This document shows positions 33,341-41,626 of a DNA stretch of 41,626 nt, piece by piece. Source of the DNA: Irineochytrium annulatum (lineage: Eukaryota; Chytridiomycota; Chytridiomycetes; Chytridiales; Chytridiaceae); assembly GCA_027600665.1 (NCBI GenBank), contig JADGJL010000112.1, positions 1 through 41,626 on the forward strand, written 5' to 3'. The position numbers were made by a program, and so were the translations under genes. The notes under the pieces were generated by a model. That model had not been told where the DNA came from. It ran no database searches and saw nothing but the letters and a program-made list of their open reading frames with translations. Positions within the stretch are counted from its first letter, which is position 1. Each line of letters opens with the position of its first letter.

Positions 33341-33544
33341 AAGGGCGTGACCGAATTGGGTTGGTCGAACATCGCGGTGGACCGACACGCCACCATGAAG
33401 GACGCTGTGAGACCTTCCAACGCTCTGACGGATCTCGTCGTGACCTCCACCGTGTCCGCGTCCGATAATAATGCCGCCCTGCTTTTCTACGAAACGATAT
33501 CGTCCCTCGACCCCGCGCGATGGTCCGGACACGACTTCGCGTGA
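33341..33544 (+). pseudogene. Relic of a SAM-domain receptor paralogue
   Basis: An open frame from GVTELGWSN to a TGA at 33542 contains SSLDPARWSGHDFA. This matches SSLDPADWSAHDVA at the start of the SAM domain in the 24.6-25.6 kb gene. The upstream words also match (GVTELG in both). The frame stops just where the SAM helices should follow, so only about 65 codons remain. Several short indel-like differences separate the two. It is read as a dispersed, truncated duplicate about 8 kb from the cluster. Confidence 0.55.
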
Positions 33545-33767
33545 TACGGGACTGACCACACTGTCAGTGCGTCAAATTCCCTTCACATCCATTTTTAATA
33601 TTACTGCTGCCAACTGTGGAAGTGGAACTTCCGCGGAATACGCGTCCCGGTTATAAATTTTATTGGCAAAACGGCGTGTCCATATCAATTTTGGTGGCAA
33701 GACGAAAGAAACAACAAAAATGAGGGAAAAGCTCACGTTATAGACATATCACATGGGGGGGTATCCT

Positions 33768-35235
33768 CTATTCGCACACCATGAACGGCTCTGCCGCCAT
33801 CACATTCGGTTGCGCATCATTCGGTTGCGCATCAAACCGCTCCTCCAGCTGCCTCCTCGCGGCCCTCTTCTGCATCCTCCTCCCGAACTTCCTGAGCCTC
33901 ACCACCTTCGCCACAATCAACCCCAAAGATATCACGACGCAGTACGCAATGTACGTCCCCACGCTCGCGTACGTCCCGATCCGATCCCACCCGACGGTTG
34001 CCGCAAGCAGCTGCCACCCGCCATTCACGCCCCCTTCCTCCGGGTTGCAGCAGTCGAGGTACCACCACGTGGCGTTGACGTCGTACACGCCGTCGGAGCC
34101 CTCCGACAGGTCCACGCCGGACGACAAGGTGGTTCTAAAGTGGTGGCGCTGAAAGTGAACGACGGAGCGGGAGAGGAGGCCGAGGGACATGACGAGGAGG
34201 ATCACGGTGGCGGTGAAGAAGAAGGTGCGGATGTGAAGGGAGTTGCCAGCCTTGTAGATGGCGTAGCCGATCCCCGCGCCACTTGCGAGGCCGACGATGG
34301 CCGCGAGGGGGATCGTGGCTGGGTCGCTAGAGATGCCGATCTGATAAAAGGCAAAAGCGGGGGTGGTCAGTTACGTCCGCATATTGAAAGGAAATAAAAA
34401 CGGTGACGGAACGCTCACCCCGCCGATGAAGACAAAACACTCGAGGCCTTCGCGCAGGACGGTGACGAATGGTAAGATAAACATGGAGTAGCCGGAGGTC
34501 CCGGACTTGATGATAGGCTCGTCGATGGCCTTCTCCTTCTCCTGCTTGTCGACCGTCCCGTCCGCAAGGGTGGCGACGCTAGAGTCCTTCGCGTCCACCG
34601 CAACTTCCTTCTTCCCCGCAAACTTCGTCTTCAGCCACTCAAACGCTCTCGCGGACATGCTCTGGTTGGATGACGTAGAGCTGACGGAGGCGGCGTCAAC
34701 GTCGTCACCGGGGGCAGCCGTCACGTCAAAGTGCTTCCGCAACCTCTTGTGCCACTTCTTAGTCAGCTCTTCGGCCTGGAGGAACGTGAATGCGAGGAAC
34801 GTGAGAAGAACGGCGGCCAGAAGACCCTCGGTGCCTTCCCAAAGGTCTTCCGCGGTTTCCCTGTTACATGAAACTCTGTCAGCATCATTGGCCTTTTTTC
34901 GACGAATGTCATTCTGCACAGATACGCACCACAGGTTCGTGGCATACTTGAACCATACGACGAGGAATGCAGTCCCGACGACCACGCTGATGGCGAGGGC
35001 CAATCCGGTGCCGAGCCATACAAAGCCGGTCATTCGCTTCCTTATGGATGTACCGGGCTCGAACGATTGATGGATGAAGGACAGGAGGACGGCCAGGATG
35101 ATGGTGGCCTCCACGCTCTTTTTCCGCGAACGAAGCTCCATCAGCGGGCGCGGCGCGAGAAGCAGCGAGGTAACGATCCCCAGCACTCACCTCGCGTAAG
35201 GTCACGAAGAAGATTGGCACCGAGAAGCCGAACAT
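33768..35235 (-). CDS. High-affinity iron permease, FTR1 family
   Basis: Four exons (35235-35191, 35117-34930, 34860-34419, 34340-33768) give 415 residues, close to yeast Ftr1. FTR1 transports Fe3+ across the plasma membrane after a partner ferroxidase oxidises Fe2+. Both iron-binding REXXE motifs are present: RESVE at 14-18, formed across the first splice junction, and REGLE at 214-218. Around seven hydrophobic helices are visible. A long Asp/Ser/Lys-rich cytosolic loop (about 130-200) separates the third and fourth helices, and a basic tail (RKFGRRMQKRAARRQ) follows the last. The start ATG 35235 leaves a very short N-terminus, as in other FTR1 proteins; a further upstream exon ending at a TAG acceptor is possible. 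The gene is head-to-head with the peroxidase / multicopper-oxidase gene at 35476, the arrangement expected for partners. Confidence 0.92.
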
Positions 35236-35475
35236 GATGAGGAGAGTGATCTATGAGGCTGCAGGGCCGTCGGGGAAAGAGGGAAAGATGTGGTGCTCGG
35301 GGAATGTGGGAGCCAACCGCTGTTCCGTTCACCCTTGAGATGCTTCTGACAATTGCTTGTGACAATTTACCATCAAATATGAAACCCGATGAAACACTAG
35401 TCGAACACGCTGCTGATCGCGTTGCAGAAGTTCAGAAGTTCGAAGCTCGAAAGGGAGCAGCTCGTTTATTCCGCA
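35236..35475. promoter_or_regulatory. Shared divergent promoter of FTR1 and the peroxidase-oxidase gene
   Basis: 240 bp lie between the two start codons. No clear GATA-type iron-regulator site was recognised by eye. Co-regulation is inferred from the arrangement, which recalls linked ferroxidase / permease pairs in other fungi. Confidence 0.5.
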
Positions 35476-38400
35476 ATGGTCGTTCAGGCGTCAGTCTTAC
35501 GGGCGTCCGTCGCCTGCTGCCTGCTCGCCCTCGTGCATAAGGCCTCATGCGCTCCCCCCAACTGGCCTTCACCGGTCTGGGACGAGATGGAGGAGATCGT
35601 CTACCAGATGGATGGCTACCGCTCGCTCGGCTTTGCTCAGCGCTTGAACCTGGTCCCATGCAATGCCCAGGTGAGATCGTCGTGCCGTGTGAGCGCGTGA
35701 AGGCCGCAAAAAATCCTTATTTATCGTGTGTGATTTATAGAATGCCGTCAACCTGCGTATCGGCTTTCATGACATGACCGGCCACGATGCCGCAAACAAA
35801 CTGTGGGGTATCGACTCGTCGCTTCGATGGGAGCTGGATGTGGAGGCAAACAGCGGGACCTTCGGGCCCGTCTTCGAATCCTTGACAGACTTTGTCAATG
35901 CCCGCGTGTCGCACTCCGACCTCTTGGCTGCAGGTCTCGGCGTGGCAGTCGCAGCCTGCTCGGGTCCCTCCCTGCCCCTCCGTATCGGCCGCGTCGACGC
36001 CACCGGCCCGTCCCCGAACATGGTCCCAAACACTTTCGATTCCTTCGAAGATATCCAGAGGAATTTCTCTCACTTTGGCTTCTCGCCCTCCGAGATGATC
36101 TCGGTCATCGCGTGCGGCCACACCCTCGGCGGCGTCGAGTCGGACGAGAACCCGGACATCGTCACGGACTCTGATAAAGATTTCTTCGACACCACGAACC
36201 TCATCTACGACCACACTGTCGTCAGCGAGTACATCTCGGGACACACCGGGAATCCCCTGGTGTCGGGCCCGCCTAGGACCGACTCGGACATGCGCATCTT
36301 CAGCTCGGATGGCAATGCGACCATCGCGAAAATGAACTCGGAGCCCGCTTACTTCAGCACGTGCACGACCGTGCTGCAGAAGATGGTCAACAGCGTCCCC
36401 GCGGAGTCGGTGTTGTCGAACTTGATGGAGCCGTACGACGTCAGGCCCGTGGGCATCGGCTTCGACGTTGACGATGAGGGGAAGCTTTTGTGGAACGGTG
36501 ACGTGAGGGTTAGGACGACCGTTGTACCTTCGGACGCCATAAAGTCCGTCACGCTGACCGCGAGGGATGAGAGCAAGAAAGTTGCCGTGTACGAATTGGA
36601 TGCTGTTGAGGGGGGGAATACGACGGGAGGGTTCCCGCAGGAAAGCTTTCAGGTTTGTGGATCTGACTTCATGTTTCCATTCTGCGCCTCAGTGTCCGTC
36701 TTAACCGTATATCCGTCATATAGTTTTACTCCATGCCTAGGGCGGTAAACAGCACCTCGGTCGCCTCATTCTCCGTCGCAATTACCTACAACAACGGCAA
36801 AAGCACGAACTTTACCAGCAATGGAACATTTTTCCCCGTCCAAAGCAAGGCGTTCTTCTCCGCGTCTCGCAGCTGCGTGGGTTTGAGCGATGCTCTTAAC
36901 ATGACGGCCACCATTGTTGCGGCGGTTAGTATCACTATTTCAAACTTTGCTCTCCCCTCATTAAGACTAAGTTGTGTTCACATCTCAGGTTCGAAAAGAG
37001 TTTGCCGACGCGCCGGTCTACTTAAACCTCACAACCGGCGTGCGCGACGATGACGGCGCCATCCCAGGTGTCGAGCTTGTCCAAGACTCCATCAAAATGA
37101 TCCAGATGGGAGCAATACAACCAGCAGCAGCAAGCGGCGACGACAAGGCGGCCGCGATCCCCGGCAACGCGACGTCCCCCTCCTCCTACGTCTTCTTCGT
37201 TGCCAACATCTCCTTGACGGCTTGGGCGAAATACCAGTCTACTTTCGACATCACCGTCCCCAAACACAACATCACGGCCCCTTTCAACAAGCTCGTTGAC
37301 ATCCTGGATCAGCCTTGTGCCCCCGCCACTGTCGCGCTTGATTGGAGGATCACCTATGTGAACGCGGCACCCGCAGGCGTGAAGGCGCGGCGGGTCATTG
37401 GCGTCAATGGGCTTTGGCCAGTCGCGCCTGTTTATGCGAATGTGGGGGACACGATCGCGATCAAGATGGTATGCTTGTGCGTCGACGTTTTTTTGTAATC
37501 AGGACGGCTCTGATGGTAATCGCGTTTTTTCTTAGACGAACCAGCTGGATGTCCCGACGGCTCTTCGGCTGCATGGCATCACAGATAAAGGATCGGCGCA
37601 GTACGATGGAACTCCCTTTGTCTCGCAATGGTATGTTTCGTTTACTTTGTAGTCGTGTTGCAGGCTCCTAACCTTCACTTCAAAGCGCCGTGCCGCCGGG
37701 TGCCGATATGGTGTACACCGTGACCCTCAACCAGACCGGCACTTTTTTTATCAACGGCAACCATCAGGTCTGAGCTTGACTATTTTGCCGGCCGACTCCC
37801 TGTAAAAAAAAAATCGCATAGCTTAACTCGCATATTTCATGGTAGGGACAAAGCGTCGACGGACTTCGTGTGCCGCTTATCGTCCGAGGCGTGCAGGACG
37901 CGAAGTACAGTGCCGAGCATGTCGTCCGCCTCTCCGACTGGTACGACGACGACTATAGCACCATGTTTTCAAATGTCCTGAGCACCAAGAACCCCGTTGG
38001 CACACTGCCGATGCCTGGTACGTTGTTGCGATGTACTTTTGGCTTCATTGTTTGAGGCTATTGTTGTTCTTACTCCTAAACCGCCAGCCGCCATTTTGGT
38101 CAATGAGGGTGATGGTGCCCCGCTTGCGTTTGACCCGTATCGGGTGCACTCGGTTCGATTGATTTCGATGGCTTCGCAGGTTACACTGCAGGTAGCGATT
38201 CAGAATCACAACATGACTATTGTCGAGGTCGATGGGGTATGTGATTCACGTAACAAGGGATTTTTTTTGACCATATTCGGATAGGTCCCGGTTCAACCCT
38301 ATGAAGTTAGCGGGCTGACCATCGCGCCGGCGCAGCGGTATGGGCTCCTGGTGTACGGGGTCAAGCAGACGAGCGACTCGGAGAACAACTATTTGTTACA

Positions 38401-39528
38401 AGTCACGCAGAATGGCTTTGACGCAACCGAGGGCCAGATCGGATTGAGTAAGTGCGACTCTTTTTGTTTTACCTCTTTTTCTTGTTTGTCTAACCACTTT
38501 ATGATAGATGCGACCCTGGTACTCTCCTATGACCCGCAAAACCCCCTCGTCAACTCGTCAACCGTTCTGGATGCCTCGGAGAGCACGGGCGACGGCGCCA
38601 CCTATGACGATTTCTCCGCGTACCAGGACCTCGTGCCATTGGACGACATCCCAGCTCTCGTCCCCACACAGCGGATCACCCTCCGGGCCACTTCGCAAAT
38701 GATGGCGGATGGAACGAGTCGCGGAAGCTTCAACGGCGTAGCGTATTTAACCCCCGCCGTGCCGTCGCTCATGACGGCGATGTCAATGGAGACGGACGCC
38801 CTGAAGAAGAACCCGACCGTTTACGGATCCAGCACTAACCCCTTCATCCTCGACGACGGTGGCGTCACCGAGCTTACGGTTCTGAACGATAACGTCAACG
38901 ACCGCTCTTGTGAGTTCTTGTTCCCCGCTTCCTCCATCACATTTTTAAGTGAGGTTTTACTTCGTAGTCCACCTGCATGGCCACCAGTTCCAGATTATCG
39001 CCATGGGGAAGCTGCCCTACGCCGCGAGCAAGTTACAGGAGCCCGACGAGAGCCCCATGCGGCGGGACGTCATCCTTATTCCGGCGTACAGCTACGCCGT
39101 CTTGCGGTTTGCGAACGATAATCCGGGGGCGTGGAAGTTTGAAAGCAGCATGCCGTTCCTTCGTATGTGTACCATTCCCTACATCTAAGAAAGTATCCTC
39201 TAATTTCATCCTGGTAGGTGACTCGGGCCTGGCCGCTACCTTCATCGAGGCGCCGACGCTGCTCCCGTCCACCATTGATTACACCTTCGCGGCCACCTGC
39301 AAGGCGCAGAACATTAGCGTGACAGGAAACGCGGCCGGAAAGGCTGGCGCCGACATGAGTGGGTACGTCACAGGCCCGGGGCCGGCGACCATGGGGATCA
39401 CGGGGGCGTTTTGGGGCACGATATTCGGATGCGGGGCGTCGGTGGTGGTGTTGTTTTCTTCGGTTTACTTTTTCCATGTCAAGGATGAGGTGTTGTATAA
39501 ACGATTAGGAGGCGAGGTGATTCAGTAA
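35476..39528 (+). CDS. Haem peroxidase fused to a degenerate Fet3-like multicopper oxidase, membrane-anchored
   Basis: Twelve exons (35476-35670, 35741-36652, 36724-36924, 36989-37468, 37536-37630, 37686-37767, 37846-38017, 38088-38236, 38285-38447, 38508-38909, 38968-39162, 39218-39528) give 1118 residues, all in phase. A signal peptide (about 1-26) leads to a class II-like haem peroxidase (about 40-330) with distal R71/H75 in [12 protein letters not shown] and proximal H192 in [12 protein letters not shown] beta-rich tail typical of fungal secreted peroxidases follows (to about 500). Then comes a three-cupredoxin oxidase fold (about 515-1025) with Fet3-like landmarks ([35 protein letters not shown]). 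One membrane helix lies at about 1075-1101. Exon 36989-37468 encodes both the peroxidase tail and the oxidase start, so the fusion is not a join of two genes. Most copper ligands are lost (see findings). Probable plasma-membrane partner of FTR1. Confidence 0.85.
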
Positions 39529-39996
39529 AAAGGCCCTCATAGTCATGGCAAGCGTCATTGCTACTACTTGTATCTCAATAGTATTAAATTTTTACCTCGT
39601 TGTTGCGTTTTCTATGACAGCTTACTGGATCACTTTTATTATCGACAACCTCTTTAGAACGACAACGGTCGAAGTTCCCTCGAGCGCATTGACGGGTCAC
39701 ATTGCGTTGACTGCAAGCGATTTTCTCACCTTGGCAAGGGTGTGCGTCCGTAGACGAGGTAGGAGATCGAATATGTCTTGACTCACTTCCTGGCCGCAGG
39801 CCGGGGCGGAGGTGCTGCGACAGAGCACAAACTGAGGTAAGTCGGCGTCAGGCTGGAGGCCTCACAAACATTCAAGCACAGCCGCATACAAACAGGAAAA
39901 TTTGGAGGCAGCCCTTGCGAGCCGTTTGTAGATGCGGCGAGCCTAGGGTTAAGGTTAAGGTTACAAGGGTCGTCAAAACAGCCCCTGGTCACCCAA

Positions 39997-40090
39997 CCTG
40001 AACGGCTGAATATTTTGTCGAGGTCAAATAACAAAAAAGTTTCTTAATACCATGCTGAAGATGCCTGCAAAATTTGGTGGTCGCCTTTTG
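39997..40090 (+). repeat. Diverged repeat unit, copy 1
   Basis: Begins CCTGAACGGCTGA and reaches GGTCGCCTTTT at 40079, 82 nt further on. The interior has an AAAAAAGTT block. Confidence 0.45.
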
Positions 40091-40146
40091 CTCCTGTGTT
40101 TAGTTATAAGCGTAAATAGCGGGAAAGCTCCAAAAGTAGGATAACT

Positions 40147-40242
40147 CCTGAACGGCTGATCATACGCCAAAAGTCCCAGTACAAAAGTTCTTTGCAATAA
40201 CTGTTTTAATTAGTAGAATTTCGTTTTTGAGGTCGCTTTTTT
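40147..40242 (+). repeat. Diverged repeat unit, copy 2
   Basis: Begins CCTGAACGGCTGA and reaches GGTCGCTTTTTTT at 40231, 84 nt further on, with an ACAAAAGTT interior block. Confidence 0.45.
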
Positions 40243-40445
40243 TGTTTTCGGCGAGTTATTTCCGCGTAAAGTTGAATGGCACGCGGCTGTCAACGTCGCC
40301 AATCTGATGTCATCGGCCCGTTTCCTGAGCAAGGTAGACTCCACAGACTGGTGGACCTTGAACTAAATTTATTTTGGACATCGGCAAAGGCAATTTGGCC
40401 CGCTTTATATGTCCTTTGTTCCATTTGAACTCATGGATCAGAACT

Positions 40446-40540
40446 CCTGAACGGCATGTCACAGCTCTGTGATCTCAGTAGCAAAGTTACTCAAAAAGAT
40501 GGGTTTTATATTCAGGTTTTCAATTTCGGAGTCGCCTTTC
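40446..40540 (+). repeat. Diverged repeat unit, copy 3
   Basis: Begins CCTGAACGGCATG and reaches GAGTCGCCTTTC at 40529, 83 nt further on, with a GCAAAGTT interior block. Confidence 0.45.
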
Positions 40541-40825
40541 GTGTTTTGGACCAGCTGCTGTGCTTTTTGTGTCGGTGGCTTGAATGGCCTGAAAAATGTT
40601 TAGGGGCTTGAGCGGCTTGAGAGGTGGCTTGTACGAGTGACGGAAAAAGTTGAAGTCCTTTTTAATTTCGTTTTTTATATTTATATTTTAATTTTATTCT
40701 TCTTGGTTGCAGAAATTACATTGGTGGACAAGAATATTTTTAGTTTTTAATGGCTGACAAATAATAGGTTAACATGCAAATGCAAACTACCATGCAAAAA
40801 GAGATGACCAAAAAAGAGATAAGGA

Positions 40826-41338
40826 CTAATAAATCAATAACTCCTTCACATAAAGCAAATACGTTCCTCTGGTATCAGTCCCATTCCAGAAAAACCAATT
40901 GTTTTGCAGCAGCTGCAAAACACCATCATTTTTAATGCCGTCGTACTCATACCACGTCTCCCCAATCCTCACAGATGATAAGAAATGACCAGGCTTGTAC
41001 TTTATGACCGCAGCTATCTTAAAAGATGCCTCCGCAACATCTGATGCTTCGTTCAAAGTTACTGTTATCTTTTCGTCAATTGCACATTTCAAATCAGTGA
41101 TCACTTCTGGTACGGCATTGGTGCAAACGATGAGGAGCTGCGCTTCACCGTCATAGCTGCGTCTTCGCAAACATTCAGCTCGTCCACACTCAGTGCACGG
41201 GGTTTTGGAGGTTCGAGATTGGAAGTCGTTCAGAATAACTTGGACGCTAGAGCTTCTCTGACCATCACCCTCCGGCATCGCTTGGTCAATATTGATCCCC
41301 AATGTGATATCTTGGTGTTCCTCGTATTGTATGTACAA
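40826..41338 (-). CDS. C-terminal part of a USP-like ubiquitin protease, probably mobile-element associated
   Basis: An uninterrupted frame of 170 residues runs from ATG 41338. Its second half reads FKIAAVIKYKPGHFLSSVRI, then ETWYEYDGIKNDGVLQ. This is the His-box and Tyr-Asp-Gly end of the USP (C19) peptidase fold. The Cys-box half is missing, so it is a fragment or the last exon of a longer gene. A CTECGRAEC cluster upstream resembles a USP zinc ribbon. Orphan USP-like modules of this type often sit in fungal transposons. The AT-rich surroundings and the endonuclease-like frame next door fit that reading, which is inference. Confidence 0.5.
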   Translation of the reverse strand: MYIQYEEHQDITLGINIDQAMPEGDGQRSSSVQVILNDFQSRTSKTPCTECGRAECLRRRSYDGEAQLLIVCTNAVPEVITDLKCAIDEKITVTLNEASDVAEASFKIAAVIKYKPGHFLSSVRIGETWYEYDGIKNDGVLQLLQNNWFFWNGTDTRGTYLLYVKELLIY

Positions 41339-41355
41339 AGCACAATACGGGCAAA

Positions 41356-41370
41356 GGGGTTAGGGTTAGG
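41356..41370 (+). repeat. Short telomere-like TTAGGG run
   Basis: GGGGTTAGGGTTAGG, about two units of the TTAGGG telomere repeat, lies between the USP-like frame and the endonuclease-like frame. Confidence 0.5.
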
Positions 41371-41381
41371 CACCTGGCGCA

Positions 41382-41626
41382 ATGAATCAGGCGACAGGGC
41401 GGCGAGGCCGTGATGGCATTGCCCTGGTGGAGAAAGCAGCAGACATTACTACGCAAATTGTGGAAGAGGACACAGAGAAATTCTGGGTTGTTACCAAACT
41501 TGGCGATACATATTTCATTTGGGTTTATTTACCCCCACGCATTACTAGAGCCCATGGTGTCCACCCAGCGCTCACACGTTTTGCGGAGATGACTCAGAGG
41601 CTATTGAGAGACCACGCAGGCGCCCC
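41382..41626 (+). mobile_element. Start of a retroelement-type endonuclease (EEP-fold) frame, cut by the window edge
   Basis: From ATG 41382 the frame is open for 81 codons to the edge, with an in-frame TAG just upstream at 41367. The text GRRGRDGIALVEKAADI, then KFWVVTKLGDTYFIWVYLPPR resembles the middle of APE-type endonuclease / exonuclease / phosphatase domains in non-LTR retrotransposons (strand, loop, then the VYLPP strand). The catalytic N-terminal Asn/Glu and C-terminal Asp-His motifs are not in view, so this is a partial or truncated copy. The match is by pattern only. Confidence 0.4.

Larger units (their letters stand above)
39529..40825. other. AT-rich intergenic region with diverged repeats
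   Basis: The composition changes sharply from the GC-rich genes to the left. No supported gene is seen. An 18-nt run of GGTTAA units lies at 39946-39963. Three copies of a CCTGAACGGC ... GTCGC element lie at 39997, 40147 and 40446. A frame at 39545-39781 is hydrophobic and without a recognisable domain. Confidence 0.5.

Noticed and set aside
36733..37053. ATG at 36733 as the start of a separate oxidase gene
   Set aside because: The frame is continuous with the peroxidase through a phase-0 intron (GTTTGT donor at 36653, TAG acceptor ending 36723). It encodes the usual peroxidase tail ([15 protein letters not shown]), not an oxidase N-terminus or signal peptide.
1..41626. CRISPR arrays, operons, Shine-Dalgarno sites, rRNA and tRNA genes
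   Set aside because: The DNA is eukaryotic and intron-bearing. No spaced direct repeats or RNA-gene signatures were recognised by eye; a tRNAscan or Rfam search was not possible.

Overview
The window reads as nuclear DNA of a flagellated early-diverging fungus, most likely a chytrid. The genes are intron-rich, with short introns of about 50-110 nt, mostly GTRNGT...YAG. They include an adenylate kinase with an RIIa-type dimerisation domain of the kind found in cilia and flagella, a fungal FTR1 iron permease and fungal-type peroxidase sequence. TAA, TAG and TGA are all used as normal stops, so the code is standard. Exon joins below were built by hand from splice signals, reading phase and domain continuity; no transcript data were available.

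Layout. 1-3.4 kb: the start of an unidentified minus-strand gene, then a head-to-head pair (enoyl-CoA hydratase 2 and a quinone/enone reductase), both ending in peroxisomal PTS1 signals. 4.1-8.3 kb: a 1271-residue TIR - TIR-like - Tudor/agenet-like - SPRY protein. 8.8-13.4 kb: a 17-exon, 1230-residue protein with five tandem adenylate kinase domains. 13.8-14.5 kb: a mitochondrial acyl-carrier-like protein without the carrier serine. 15.2-18.1 kb: a three-RRM, glutamine-rich RNA-binding protein. 19.0-20.7 kb: an aldehyde dehydrogenase. 21.0-25.6 kb: a decaying cluster of LRR / transmembrane / SAM paralogues, with a relic at 33.4 kb. 26.2-27.1 kb: a tail-anchored protoglobin. 28.1-31.3 kb: a coiled-coil - TIR - ankyrin protein, head-to-head with an F-box-like gene (31.4-32.9 kb). 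33.8-39.5 kb: an FTR1-type iron permease, head-to-head with a 1118-residue secreted, membrane-anchored haem peroxidase fused to a Fet3-like multicopper oxidase fold. The right edge (39.5-41.6 kb) is AT-rich, repeat-bearing and mobile-element-like.

Most notable is the FTR1 / peroxidase-oxidase pair. In yeasts FTR1 works with the copper ferroxidase Fet3. Here the Fet3-like fold has lost 8 of the 11 expected copper ligands but is fused to a haem peroxidase that keeps its distal Arg/His and proximal His. The inference is that a peroxide-driven haem domain took over iron oxidation, or sensing, while the dead oxidase fold was kept for docking to the permease. A second theme is two TIR proteins with different partner domains within 27 kb, next to decaying LRR receptor-like genes. 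That would fit self/non-self or stress signalling, but this is inference only.
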